DNA from: LMUY01 sp965198895
GTDB lineage: Bacteria; Pseudomonadota; Alphaproteobacteria; Acetobacterales; Acetobacteraceae
Reading direction: 5' to 3'
NCBI GenBank assembly: GCA_965198895.1
Contig: OZ240676.1
Location: 5,022,001-5,086,000, forward strand
DNA length: 64,000 nucleotides
The notes below the pieces were generated by a model. It had not been told where the DNA came from. It searched no databases and saw only the letters and a program-made list of their open reading frames with translations. A program made the position numbers and the translations under genes. Positions 52,454 to 62,028 of the stretch are shown piece by piece; position 1 is the stretch's first letter, and every line of letters begins with the position of its first letter.

Positions 52454-53629
52454 CTACCGCAGCTCCTGTTCGGCGAGCCCCGCCAGGTAGCTGGCGCCGA
52501 GTGGCAGCAGGTCGTCGTTGAAGTCGTAACCGGGGTTGTGCACGGGCGTGCCGCCTTTGTCCGCGCCGCGCTGGCCGAACAGGAGGTAGGCGCCGGGTGC
52601 GCGCTCCAGCATGAAGGCGAAATCTTCCCCGGCCAGCAGGGGGTCGCCCTCGCGGACCACGTTGGCCTCGCCCACGATGGCGGCAGCGGCGGCCACGGCG
52701 GCTTCGGTTTCGGCGGGCGTGTTGATGGTGGCCGGGTAGGCGCGGCGGTAGCTGATCTCGGCCGTGCCGCCCTGCGCCGCGGCGGTGTGGGTCACGGCCT
52801 GCTGGAACAGCGTCTCCACCCGGTCCCGCACTTCGGGCTTCAGCGTGCGCACCGATCCACGCAACTCCACCGTCTCCGGCAGCACGATGTCGGACGTGCC
52901 GCCATGGATCTGGCCGATGCTGATGATGGCGGACTCCAGCGCGTCGACATGGCGGGAGGGCAGGGCGTTCAGCACCGAGACCACCGCGGCGGCGATCGAG
53001 ACGGTGTCCACGCCCTGATGCGGATGCGCGCCATGCGCCGACCGGCCGCGCAGCACGACGCTGAAATAGTCGATCGCCGCCAGCGCCGTGCCGGTCAGCG
53101 CCTTCACCGTGCCGAGCGGCAGGTCGGGGATGTTGTGGATGCCGTAGATGGCGTCGCACGGGAAGCGCTCGAACAACCCGTCATCCAGCATCGCCTTGGC
53201 GCCGGCGAGCCCCTCCTCGGCGGGTTGGAAGATGAGGTGCACCGTGCCCGAGAAATTCCCCGTCTCGGCGAGGTATTTCGCCGCGCCCAGCAGCATCGTG
53301 GTGTGCCCGTCATGGCCGCAGGCATGCATGCGGTTCGGTGTGCCCGAGCGGTGGGCGAAGTCGTTGGCCTCCTGCATCGGCAGCGCGTCCATGTCCGCCC
53401 GCAAGCCGATCGCCCGGTTGCCGCCGGCCGATTTGCGCCCGCGCAGGACGCCCACCACCCCCGTGCCGCCGAAGCCGCGATGCACCTCGATGCCCCATTC
53501 CGCGAGCTTGGCGGCGACGATTTCGCTGGTGCGGTGTTCCTCGAAGCCGATCTCGGGATGGGCGTGGAAGTCCTGCCGCCAGGCGGTCATTTCGGCTTGC
53601 AACTCGGTCAGCCGGGTCAGCGGGGTCAT
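52454..53629 (-). CDS. M20D family amidohydrolase (hippurate hydrolase-like)
   Basis: 391 residues. RQDFHAHPEIGFEEHRT at the N-terminus, metal ligands in MHACGHDGHT (Cys104, His106), QPAEEGLAGAKAMLDDG with the catalytic Glu pair, and a late His in GTPVHNPGYDFND. Such enzymes (HipO, aminoacylase, IAA-amino acid hydrolases) cut N-acyl amino acids. ATG at 53629 matches the family start. Divergent from the amidase gene with 121 bases between. Confidence 0.92.
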   Translation of the reverse strand: MTPLTRLTELQAEMTAWRQDFHAHPEIGFEEHRTSEIVAAKLAEWGIEVHRGFGGTGVVGVLRGRKSAGGNRAIGLRADMDALPMQEANDFAHRSGTPNRMHACGHDGHTTMLLGAAKYLAETGNFSGTVHLIFQPAEEGLAGAKAMLDDGLFERFPCDAIYGIHNIPDLPLGTVKALTGTALAAIDYFSVVLRGRSAHGAHPHQGVDTVSIAAAVVSVLNALPSRHVDALESAIISIGQIHGGTSDIVLPETVELRGSVRTLKPEVRDRVETLFQQAVTHTAAAQGGTAEISYRRAYPATINTPAETEAAVAAAAAIVGEANVVREGDPLLAGEDFAFMLERAPGAYLLFGQRGADKGGTPVHNPGYDFNDDLLPLGASYLAGLAEQELR

Positions 53630-53750
53630 CGCGCGCAGGCTCCAACATCGATCGGTGGGCGGAATGCTACACCCTTGGGCGTGGCGATCCAGGTCTGCTT
53701 GACCTGAGGATGCGCTCAACTACCCTCGACCGCGACAAGGGGTGCGCGAC

Positions 53751-55226
53751 ATGGCATTGGCGATGGGTTGGGACGAGTGGGCCGGGCATGACGCGACGGC
53801 CTTGGCCGCCCTGGTGCGCAGCGGCCAGGTGACCGCGGCCGAGCTCGCCGCCCAAACCGCCGCCGGCATCGCCAAGACCAACCCGGCCCTCAGCGCCGTG
53901 GTCGAGGTGTTCGACGACGTCGTGGCCGATCCGCTGAAGGACGGCATGAACCCCGATGGCGCCTTCGCCGGCGTACCGTATCTGATGAAGGATCTCGGCC
54001 CCACGCTGAAGGGCCGGCTGCAGGAGATGGGCTCGCTGCTGATGCGCGGGAACCGGGCCGCGGCGGACAGCTATCTGGCCGGGCGCATCCGCCAGGCCGG
54101 GCTGAACATCGTGGGTCGCACGACCACGCCGGAATTCGGCGTGTGCAGCTCGGCCGAGAACCCGGCGGTCTATATCACGCGCAACCCCTGGGACCTGGAT
54201 TACACCACCTGTGGCTCCTCCGCCGGCACGGGGGCGATGGTCGCGGCCGGGGTGCTGCCGATCTCGCACGCGACCGATGGGGGTGGATCGATCCGCATTC
54301 CCGCCGGGGTGAACGGCAATATCGGCCTAAAAGTGTCGCGCGGCGTGTTCTCGATCGCGCCGAACCTGTCGGATCTGTCGGGCCTGGTGTCGATCCAGGG
54401 CTGCCACACCCGCACCGTGCGCGACACGGCCGCCTTCGTAGACAATTGCCGCGGCGGCGCGCCCGGCGAGTTCATGCCGTTCTGGACACCGGCTGAACCC
54501 TATTGCGACCTCATCCAGCGCGATCCGGGCCGGCTGCGTATCGCTCTGTCCCACGAATGGGGCGACTACCGCGCCACGCCCGCGATCGCCGCGGAACTGC
54601 AACGGGTCGGTCGCTTCCTCGAGGGGCTGGGGCACGAGGTGGATTGGGCGCTGCCCGACGTGGATTTCCGCGCCGCCTTCGCCGCCCAGACGACCTGCTA
54701 TGTCAGCAATTTCGCGCAGACCATCTCCAACCTGATCGCCCCGCTCGGGCTGCAGCGGCCGCCGGAGGACAAGGTCGAACCGATCAACATCAAGATCTGG
54801 GAAGCCGGCCTGGCCACGTCCTACAGCGAGCGGGCGCGGATGCAGGCGGTGTTCAACACCACCTCCCGCGCGTTCGGCGGGTTCTTCGAGGATTGGGACA
54901 TCATCCTGACGCCGATCACCGCGCTGCCCACCCCGCGCATCGGCACGACCGAGTATCTGACGATCAGCGACAATCCGTCCGTGCTGGATTGGTTCGGCAA
55001 TCTGTGGCGCAACTTCGCCTACACCCCGCTGGCCAATCTGTGCGGCATTCCCGGCATCTCCCTGCCGCTAGCCGCCCACGAGAACGGCCTGCCGCTCGGC
55101 ATCCAGGCGCAGGCGCGGCAGGCCAACGACGGCTTGCTGCTGCAATTGGCCGCCCAGATCGAACGCGCGATCGACGGCAAGTGGAACGCCGGGCGCCGGC
55201 CCGGCGTGCACGTCGCGGTCGGCTGA
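53751..55226 (+). CDS. amidase signature family amidase
   Basis: 491 residues with Lys80 in GVPYLMKDLG, cis-Ser in CGSSAGTGAM (154-163) and nucleophile Ser180 in ATDGGGSIRIPAG. The C-terminal half (WFGNLWRNFAYTPLANLCGIPGISLPL) resembles 6-aminohexanoate-cyclic-dimer hydrolase and related nylon-type or aryl-acylamidases. ATG 53751 is favoured (AAGGGG eight bases upstream) over GTG 53742. Second amidase of the window, not closely similar to the one at 39301. Confidence 0.9.
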   Translation: MALAMGWDEWAGHDATALAALVRSGQVTAAELAAQTAAGIAKTNPALSAVVEVFDDVVADPLKDGMNPDGAFAGVPYLMKDLGPTLKGRLQEMGSLLMRGNRAAADSYLAGRIRQAGLNIVGRTTTPEFGVCSSAENPAVYITRNPWDLDYTTCGSSAGTGAMVAAGVLPISHATDGGGSIRIPAGVNGNIGLKVSRGVFSIAPNLSDLSGLVSIQGCHTRTVRDTAAFVDNCRGGAPGEFMPFWTPAEPYCDLIQRDPGRLRIALSHEWGDYRATPAIAAELQRVGRFLEGLGHEVDWALPDVDFRAAFAAQTTCYVSNFAQTISNLIAPLGLQRPPEDKVEPINIKIWEAGLATSYSERARMQAVFNTTSRAFGGFFEDWDIILTPITALPTPRIGTTEYLTISDNPSVLDWFGNLWRNFAYTPLANLCGIPGISLPLAAHENGLPLGIQAQARQANDGLLLQLAAQIERAIDGKWNAGRRPGVHVAVG

Positions 55227-55230
55227 ATTC

Positions 55231-55734
55231 CTACGACGCGCCGATCGCCTTCAATTCGCCGATGTGGCGGAGCACGATCCGGTAGGTCTCGGCGGCGAAC
55301 GCCTTCAGCTTCGGGTCGCTGCCCTGCTTGGCCTCCTTCGCGAACGCCGCGCCGTCCTTGGCGTGGACGTCCTCCATGGCACGCAGATAGGCGGCGTCGA
55401 ACGCCGTGCCCTGCATCGCCTTGATCTTGTCGAGCTGCCCTTGGAACGTGGCGTTCAACGCGTCCGGGAAGGACAGGCCGGCATCGGTCGCGATACCCTT
55501 CAGCTTGTCGCCGACCAGTTGGTGGTCATGCGCCTCGGTGGTGCCCTGGTCCTTGAGATCCTGCGTCGAGCCTTGATCCGCGCCGAGTTGGCCGAGCTTG
55601 ACCTCGAACATGCCGCCCTGGCTCACCATCGCGACGAACGCCTTGTCCTGGGCCGAGGTCGTGTCGGCGGCCTGGGCGTCGGTCAGGCCGGCGACGACCA
55701 TCGCAGCAGCCAGCGTTCCTGGAAGAAGGTTCAT
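55231..55734 (-). CDS. DUF4142 periplasmic protein
   Basis: 167 residues. Signal peptide (about 1-22, AQA cleavage) then a DUF4142 helical bundle: DKAFVAMVSQGGMFEVKLGQLGADQG, HDHQLVGDKLKGIA and a C-terminal ETYRIVLRHIGELK. Unlike the copy at 42418 it has no lipobox, so is soluble in the periplasm. Convergent with the amidase gene, four bases apart. Function unknown. Confidence 0.87.
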   Translation of the reverse strand: MNLLPGTLAAAMVVAGLTDAQAADTTSAQDKAFVAMVSQGGMFEVKLGQLGADQGSTQDLKDQGTTEAHDHQLVGDKLKGIATDAGLSFPDALNATFQGQLDKIKAMQGTAFDAAYLRAMEDVHAKDGAAFAKEAKQGSDPKLKAFAAETYRIVLRHIGELKAIGAS

Positions 55735-55866
55735 GGTGGGGCCTTGCTCGGTGTGTGCGATGCCAACACAAATGATGCATCGGAGTTGCCGCCCGGCGAT
55801 CCCGCTCATCAGCACCGCCCGGGGTGCACATTGACCGTCACCGCACCTGCGCGCGATACAGCGGCA

Positions 55867-56463
55867 ATGATCCTGTTGATCGACAATTACGACAGCTTCA
55901 CGTTCAACCTGTTCCATCTACTGGGCGAGGCGGGGGCACGCTGCGAAGTGCGGCGTAACGATGCGTTGTCCGTTGAACAGGCGATGGGCATGGCGCCGGA
56001 CGCGATCGTCCTGTCGCCGGGCCCGTGTACGCCCGACGAAGCCGGAATTTGCCTCGATCTGATCACCGCCGCCGCGGGCCACGTGCCGGTGCTGGGCGTA
56101 TGCCTGGGGCACCAGGCAATTGGCCAGGCGTTCGGCGGCACCGTCCAGCGCGCACCCTTGCCGATGCACGGCAAGGTGGGCCGGGTTGAGCATGCCGGCA
56201 GCGATATCTTCGCCGGACTGCCGAGCCCGTTCGACGCCGTGCGCTATCACAGCTTGATCGTGGAACGCGCCACCCTGCCGCCGACCCTGGAGGCGACGGC
56301 CTGGACCGAGGACGGCCTGGTCATGGGCCTGCGTCACCGGGCGTTGCCGCTGTTCGGGGTGCAGTTCCATCCGGAGAGCATCGCCTCCGAGCACGGGCAT
56401 GATATCGTTGCAAATTTCCTCGCCATCGCCCGTGGCGCCAACGCGCCCCGCCGCGCGGCCTGA
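55867..56463 (+). CDS. trpG: anthranilate synthase component II (glutamine amidotransferase)
   Basis: 198-residue class I glutamine amidotransferase supplying ammonia to anthranilate synthase (TrpE), tryptophan pathway; may also serve PabB. Opens MILLIDNYDSFTFNLFH; nucleophile Cys in GVCLGHQAIGQAFGG (about 80) and the His/Glu pair in GVQFHPESIASEHG (about 170). First gene of trpGDC; trpE is absent from this window. trpD starts five bases after its stop. Confidence 0.95.
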   Translation: MILLIDNYDSFTFNLFHLLGEAGARCEVRRNDALSVEQAMGMAPDAIVLSPGPCTPDEAGICLDLITAAAGHVPVLGVCLGHQAIGQAFGGTVQRAPLPMHGKVGRVEHAGSDIFAGLPSPFDAVRYHSLIVERATLPPTLEATAWTEDGLVMGLRHRALPLFGVQFHPESIASEHGHDIVANFLAIARGANAPRRAA

Positions 56464-56468
56464 GGCAG

Positions 56469-57479
56469 GTGGACAGTAACCTCAAGCCGGTGATCGCCCG
56501 GCTGGCCCGCGGCGAGACGCTGTCGGAAGCCGAGGCGGAGGCCGCGTTCAGCATCATCATGTCCGGCGAGGCGACCCCGGCGCAGATCGCGGGCCTGCTC
56601 ATGATGATGCGGCTGCGCGGCGAGACGGTGGCCGAGTTGGTCGGCGCTGTCCGAGCCATGCGGGCGCGGATGTCGGCGGTCCGGGTTCCCGCGGGCGCGA
56701 TCGATGTGTGCGGCACCGGTGGGGACGGGGCCGGCACGCTCAACGTGTCCACCGCAGTCACCTTCGTGCTCGCCGGGTTGGGCGTGCCGGTGGCCAAGCA
56801 CGGCAACCGCGCGCTGTCGTCGCGCACCGGCGGGGCCGACGTGCTGACCGAGTTGGGCGTGAACGTCGACGTGCCGCTCGAGCGGCTGCCCGGCGTCATC
56901 GAGCAGGCCGGGTGCGCATTCCTGTTCGCGCCGCGCCACCATGCCGCACTCCGCCACGCCGCCGGGCCACGGGTGGAACTGGGCACCCGCACCATCTTCA
57001 ATCTGCTGGGGCCGTTGGCCAACCCGGGCCGGGTGACACGCCAACTCACCGGCGTGTTCGACCCGGTGTGGGCGCGCCCCATGGCCGAGACGCTGGCAGA
57101 ATTGGGCACGACGAACGCGTGGATCGTACACGGCCAGGGCTTGGACGAGTTGACGGTAGCGGGCGCGAGCCATGTCGTCGCCATCGCCGATGGACGGATC
57201 ACCGAGCAGGTCGTCGTGCCCGAGGACGCCGGTTTGCCGCGGTCGCCGCTCGAGGCGATCAAGGGCGGCGAGGCGCCGGAAAACGCCCGGGCGTTGCTGG
57301 CGTTGCTGGAAGGGGCGCCCGGCGCTTACCGCGACACGGTCGTGCTGAACAGCGCGGCGGGGCTCGTGGTAGCCGGACGGGCCAGTAATCTAATGGACGG
57401 TGCGGCGCAGGCAGCGGCAGCGATCGGGGAGGGGGCGGCCCTGGCCGCACTTCACCGGCTGCGGCAAGCCACCGCGTAA
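56469..57479 (+). CDS. trpD: anthranilate phosphoribosyltransferase
   Basis: 336 residues; transfers phosphoribose from PRPP to anthranilate. PRPP-binding GTGGDGAGTLNVST (about 79), KHGNRALSSRTGGADVL (about 108), and the conserved ARPMAETLAELGTTNAWIVHG. GTG start five bases after the trpG stop. Same direction as trpC, 12 bases downstream. Confidence 0.96.
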   Translation: MDSNLKPVIARLARGETLSEAEAEAAFSIIMSGEATPAQIAGLLMMMRLRGETVAELVGAVRAMRARMSAVRVPAGAIDVCGTGGDGAGTLNVSTAVTFVLAGLGVPVAKHGNRALSSRTGGADVLTELGVNVDVPLERLPGVIEQAGCAFLFAPRHHAALRHAAGPRVELGTRTIFNLLGPLANPGRVTRQLTGVFDPVWARPMAETLAELGTTNAWIVHGQGLDELTVAGASHVVAIADGRITEQVVVPEDAGLPRSPLEAIKGGEAPENARALLALLEGAPGAYRDTVVLNSAAGLVVAGRASNLMDGAAQAAAAIGEGAALAALHRLRQATA

Positions 57480-57491
57480 ACGGAGGCGGCG

Positions 57492-58303
57492 ATGGACCAA
57501 TCGATGCCCGACGTGCTCGCCCGGATCTGCGGCGATACGTTGCATGAAGTGCAGCAACGCCGCCAGGCCATGCCGGTCGAGGCCCTGCGCCGCAAGATCG
57601 CGGAGCGGCACGAGAAGCCCCGCGGATTCAGTCAGGCGCTCAAGGACGCGGTGGTGGACGGGCGCTGCGGGCTGATCGCGGAGATCAAGAAGGCATCGCC
57701 CTCCGGTGGCCTGATCCGGCCCGACTTCGACCCGGCAGCGATCGCACGCGCCTACGAGCAAGCCGGCGCCACCTGCCTGTCGGTGTTGACCGAGGGGCCG
57801 CATTTCCAGGGCGACCCAGCCCATTTGCGAATCGCCCGCGCTGCATCCGCTCTTCCGGTGCTGCGCAAGGACTTCATGATAGACCCTTGGCAAATCTACG
57901 AAAGCCGGGCCATGGGCGCCGATTGCGTGCTGCTGATCATGGCGGCGCTGAGCAACGAGATGGCGCTGGAAATGGAGCAGATCGCCCGCCATCTCGACAT
58001 GGACGTGCTGGCCGAGGTGCACAACCGGGTCGAGCTGGATCGCGCGCTGGGGCTGCAGACGCCGCTGATCGGGGTCAACAACCGCAACCTCAAGACATTG
58101 CAAACCGATCTTCAGACCACGATCGACCTTGCGCCCTTCGTTCCGCCCGATCGGCTCGTCATCACCGAAAGCGGCATCCGGAACAGCGACGACGTGCACC
58201 GCCTGGGCGAAGCGGGGGCGCAATGCCTGCTCGTCGGCGAGAGCTTGCTGCGGCAGGCGGACGTGGGCGAGGCAATCCACAAGCTGCTCGGCACCTGCGC
58301 CAA

Positions 58304-58307
<4 letters not shown>
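57492..58307 (+). CDS. trpC: indole-3-glycerol phosphate synthase
   Basis: 271-residue TIM-barrel enzyme closing the indole ring. IAEIKKASPSGGLIRPDFDPAAIA (catalytic Lys), SVLTEGPHFQG, VLRKDFMIDPWQIYE and GVNNRNLKTLQTD are all present. GGAGG five bases before the ATG. Not fused to TrpF. Its stop overlaps the moaC ATG (ATGA), coupling tryptophan and molybdenum cofactor genes. Confidence 0.97.
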
Positions 58308-58767
<460 letters not shown>

Positions 58768-58771
<4 letters not shown>

Positions 58772-59973
58772 TCAGTGTCACCGAAGCCCGCGCCCGCATC
58801 CTGGAACCGCTCCGCGCCACGCCGGCGGAAAGCGTGGCGCTGGCCACTGCGTGGGGCCGGGTGCTTGCCACCCCGGTCGTCGCCCGGCTGACCCAGCCGC
58901 CCGTCGACGTGTCCGCGATGGACGGCTACGCGGTGCGCGCGGCCGATGCCACGCTCGGCGCCAAGCTGCGCGTGGCCGGGGCCGCACCTGCGGGCCACCC
59001 GTATCCCGGCACCGTGGAGGCCTGTGAGGCGGTGCGTCTGTTCACTGGCAGCGTGGTGCCGCAGGGTGCAGACGCAATCCTGCTGCAGGAAGACGCGGTC
59101 CGGACCGATGATGTGGTCGAGGTGCGGGAAGCATGCACGCCCGCTCGCCACATTCGCCGCGCCGGGCAGGATTTTTCTCAGGGCGACATCCTGCTGCAGC
59201 CGGGCCGGCGGCTTGGCGCCCGCGATATCGGGCTGGCTGCGGCGGGCAATCACCCGTGGCTGACCGTGCACCGCCGCCCGCAAATCGCCATCCTGGCCAC
59301 CGGCGACGAGATCGCCATGCCCGGTGAGCCGATCGTGTCCGGCGGGATCGTCAGCTCCAACTCCCACGCGATCGCCTCGCTGGTGCGGGCCGGCGGCGGT
59401 GAACCGGTGCTGCTGCCGGTCGTCCCGGATGATCGGAACGCGATCGCGGCCGTGGTCGATTCGCTGGGCGGCATCGACATGCTGGTCACCACGGGCGGTG
59501 CCAGCGTCGGCGAGCACGACCTCGTCCAGGCTGCCTTGGCCGAACGCGGCTTCGAGCTGAATTTCTGGAAGGTCGCAATGCGGCCCGGCAAGCCGCTGAT
59601 TGCCGGCCGGGTCGCGGGCACGCCGGTGCTGGGGCTGCCGGGTAATCCGGTATCCGCGCTGATCTGTGCCGCCCTGTTCCTGCTGCCGTCGCTAGACGTG
59701 CTGGGCGGGCTCACCGCCGCGGCCCCGCGCACTGAACGGGCCGTGCTCGGCGTCGGCGTGCCACAAAACGACGTCCGGGCCGACCATCTGCGGGCAACGC
59801 TGACCATTGCTGCCGGCGGGTTGCTCGTGGCCACTCCCTTCTCCCGGCAGGATTCGGGCATGCTGAGCCTATTGGCGCGGGCGGATGCGCTGATCCTGCG
59901 CGCGCCGCACGCCCCGGCGCTGGCAGAGGGTGACGAGGTCGAGGTGATCCGTCTGGACACACTCGGGTTGTAG
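58768..59973 (+). CDS. moeA: molybdopterin molybdenumtransferase
   Basis: 401 residues; inserts molybdate into adenylylated molybdopterin. PVDVSAMDGYAVRA (about 46), FTGSVVPQGADAILLQED, LATGDEIAMPGEPI, the MogA-like domain TTGGASVGEHDL and MRPGKPLIAG, then GLPGNPVSALIC. Starts inside the moaC stop (ATGA). Ends 82 bases before lexA, whose own promoter lies in that gap. Confidence 0.97.
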
Positions 59974-59992
59974 CCATTCTTGACACTCGCGC

Positions 59993-60022
59993 TTGACGCA
60001 AGGCCGGGAACCAACGTAGAAC
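59993..60022 (+). promoter_or_regulatory. probable lexA promoter
   Basis: TTGACG (59993-59998) as -35 and TAGAAC (60017-60022) as a weak -10, spacing 18. A second TTGACA occurs at 59980-59985. The -10 overlaps the right half of the SOS box, so LexA binding should block RNA polymerase. Confidence 0.55.
60008..60022 (+). promoter_or_regulatory. SOS box (LexA operator)
   Basis: GAAC-CAACGTA-GAAC: exact match to the alphaproteobacterial LexA site GAAC-N7-GAAC, 33 bases before the lexA ATG. Indicates autoregulation. Confidence 0.85.
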
Positions 60023-60055
60023 GCGGTTGCTAGTTTGTTCCGCGGGGGTTTCGCG

Positions 60056-60760
60056 ATGTTAACGCGCAAGCAACACGAGTTGCTGATTTTCATCGACCAC
60101 CATCTCCGGACTACCGGGTTCTCTCCCTCATTCGAGGAGATGAAGGACGCGTTGAGTTTGCGATCGAAGTCGGGGATCCACCGCTTGATCTCGGCGCTCG
60201 AGGAACGTGGGTTCCTGCGGCGGCATCATCACCGGGCCCGCGCCCTCGAAGTGGTGAAGTTGCCGGAAAAGGGTGTCGAGCAGGCAGCCCGCGTCGAGTC
60301 GCCGGCGTTTGCGCCGAACGTCATCCGTGGCGATTTCGGGGGCCGGCTCGCGGGTGTGCGGGCGGCGTCCGATGCGGCGGCGGTTCAGCTGCCGCTGTAT
60401 GGCCGCATCGCCGCGGGTCAGCCGATCGAGGCGTTGCGGGATTCGAGCAGCCACATCGAGGTGCCGATGGCGATGCTCGGCAGCGGCGACCATTACGCGT
60501 TGGAAGTCTCCGGTGATTCCATGATCGACGCCGGCATCCTGGACACCGACACCGTCATCATACGCAAGGGCGAGACCGCCGAGACCGGCCAGATCATAGT
60601 CGCCATGATCGACGACTCGGAAGTGACGCTGAAGCGGCTGCGGCGCCGGGGGAACACGGTGGTGCTCGAGCCCGCAAACCCGAAATACGAGGTCCGCATC
60701 CTGCCCGCCGACCGGGTGAAGGTGCAGGGACGGCTGGTCGGGCTACTGCGCCGCTACTAG
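60056..60760 (+). CDS. lexA: LexA repressor
   Basis: 234-residue SOS repressor. N-terminal winged helix (about 1-65, PSFEEMKDALSLRSKSGIHR), self-cleavage bond Ala120-Gly121 in YGRIAAGQP, nucleophile Ser155 in SGDSM and general base Lys193 in VTLKRLRR. RecA-stimulated autoproteolysis derepresses the SOS genes. ATG 60056 is preferred to an in-frame TTG at 60035. The SOS box upstream shows autoregulation. Confidence 0.96.
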   Translation: MLTRKQHELLIFIDHHLRTTGFSPSFEEMKDALSLRSKSGIHRLISALEERGFLRRHHHRARALEVVKLPEKGVEQAARVESPAFAPNVIRGDFGGRLAGVRAASDAAAVQLPLYGRIAAGQPIEALRDSSSHIEVPMAMLGSGDHYALEVSGDSMIDAGILDTDTVIIRKGETAETGQIIVAMIDDSEVTLKRLRRRGNTVVLEPANPKYEVRILPADRVKVQGRLVGLLRRY

Positions 60761-60763
60761 CGA

Positions 60764-60907
60764 ACCGTCTTGCCAGGGCTTGACCCTGGTATCCACGGCG
60801 TCCCGCAGACACCGGCTCCGCCTTGTTGCATGCGGCAGTGTCAGGTAATCGTCCGACGTCACCAGCCCAACCCCGTGGATGCCAGTGTCAAGCACTGGCA
60901 TGACGGT
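60764..60907. mobile_element. 144-bp MITE-like element with inverted ends
   Basis: The two ends are inverted copies about 32 bases long with four mismatches. The left end carries CCAGGG-CTTGA-CCCTGG followed by ATCCACGG; the right end carries CCGTGGAT then GCCAGTG-TCAAG-CACTGGC. Each end is itself a hairpin. The inner 70-odd bases have no reading frame. It fills most of the gap between lexA and the quinone oxidoreductase gene. No flanking duplication was confirmed, and no transposase is in the window. Confidence 0.65.
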
Positions 60908-60952
60908 GTCTTACTTTATGGGCCGCAGTAACGTGAACCGGACAGCCGTGGC

Positions 60953-61942
60953 TTAAGGCCTGGCATGACTCGCGAGATCCAGCACGACTTTGCCGACGCT
61001 GTCCCGTCCGGCCAACGAAGCGAGGGCGGCCGGAGCGTCCGCCAAACCAAACCGGCCGCGGACCACGGGCTTGGCTTTGCCATCGCGATACAGCGTCCAC
61101 AGGGCGTCGTTGACCCGAGGCCGCAGCGCCGGGTCGGCGGTGATGGCGGCACCCCAGAACACGCCGACCGCCGATGCTTCCTTCAGCAACAACCGGTTAG
61201 CGGCCAGGTGGGGGATCGGCCCGGCGGCAAATCCGATCACCAGGTACCGGCCATGCCAGGCAAGGCAGCGCATGCTCTTCTCGCCCACCTCACCGCCGAC
61301 CGGGTCGAAGACGACGTCCGCGTGCTTGCCCTTGGTGTAGTCGCGCACCGCCTCGACCCAGTCCTCGGTCGTGTAGTCGATGGCGAGTTCGGCGCCGAGC
61401 TCACGGGCAAGCGCTACTTTCGCCGGGCCACCCGCCGTCGCCAGAACCCGGCAGCCATGCGCGGCGGCGAGTTGCACGGCGGCCGATCCAACCCCGCCCG
61501 CGGCGGCGTGCACCAGGACCGTCTCGCCGGGTCGGAGCGTGGCCCGGTTGTGCAAAGCGTGCCACGCGGTTCCGTAGACGATGCCGAACAGGGAAACCGC
61601 TTCGGCTGCCGGAATTTCGTCGGGGATCGGATGGGCCACCTTGGCCTCCACCAGCATCCTTTCGGCGTAGCCGCCCTGACCGCTGACTGCCACCCGAGTG
61701 CCGACGGCCAGAGTGCCGCCTTCGCCCGCTTGCAGGATCCGGCCCACCGCCTCGACACCCGGCGTGAATGGAAGCTTCGGCTTGGTCTGGTACTTCCCCT
61801 GCAACATCAGCGAATCGAGGAAGTTGAGCCCGGCGGCCTCGACCGCAATGACGTATTGGCCCGGGCCTGCGACTGGCTCGGGAACGTCCGCCAGGCGCAT
61901 CGAGCCCTCAGGCGTGATCGTCTCGACCAGCCACGCCTTCAT
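60953..61942 (-). CDS. NADPH:quinone oxidoreductase family (zinc-free MDR)
   Basis: 329 residues, medium-chain reductase. GroES-like N-terminal domain with GLNFLDSLMLQGKYQTKP, then the nucleotide-binding VHAAAGGVGSAAVQLA (about 148) and VFDPVGGEVGEKSMRCL. Lacks the zinc-site cysteines of alcohol dehydrogenases, as in the quinone oxidoreductase / acrylyl-CoA reductase branch. Its ATG overlaps the stop of a 29-codon ORF (ATGA), which in turn overlaps lysR, so the three form one coupled unit. Confidence 0.9.
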   Translation of the reverse strand: MKAWLVETITPEGSMRLADVPEPVAGPGQYVIAVEAAGLNFLDSLMLQGKYQTKPKLPFTPGVEAVGRILQAGEGGTLAVGTRVAVSGQGGYAERMLVEAKVAHPIPDEIPAAEAVSLFGIVYGTAWHALHNRATLRPGETVLVHAAAGGVGSAAVQLAAAHGCRVLATAGGPAKVALARELGAELAIDYTTEDWVEAVRDYTKGKHADVVFDPVGGEVGEKSMRCLAWHGRYLVIGFAAGPIPHLAANRLLLKEASAVGVFWGAAITADPALRPRVNDALWTLYRDGKAKPVVRGRFGLADAPAALASLAGRDSVGKVVLDLASHARP

Positions 61943-62028
61943 CGCGCGTTCATCTGCTTCTTCTGGTCTTCCCAGGCCTGGCGGTACAGACCCAGCGTCA
62001 GGAGCAAAACGGCGAGCAGACCCCTCAT
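61939..62028 (-). CDS. 29-residue hydrophobic small protein between lysR and qor
   Basis: Short frame MRGLLAVLLLTLGLYRQAWE followed by nine mostly polar residues. Residues 3-14 could form a short membrane helix, the rest is charged. Its ATG overlaps the LysR stop and its TGA overlaps the oxidoreductase ATG, both as ATGA. It may be a true small membrane protein or a translational relay that couples regulator and enzyme. There is no similarity that I recognise. Confidence 0.5.
   Translation of the reverse strand: MRGLLAVLLLTLGLYRQAWEDQKKQMNAR

Noticed and set aside
50801..53707. Open frame of about 968 codons on the plus strand
   Set aside because: It lies antisense to a binding protein and an M20D amidohydrolase that both have full family motifs. 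Its translation is His/Arg/Gly-rich without domains, a GC-rich shadow.
60037..60051. Second possible SOS box GTTC-N7-GTTT
   Set aside because: One mismatch in the conserved half-site, and an exact site lies 15 bases upstream; treated as chance.
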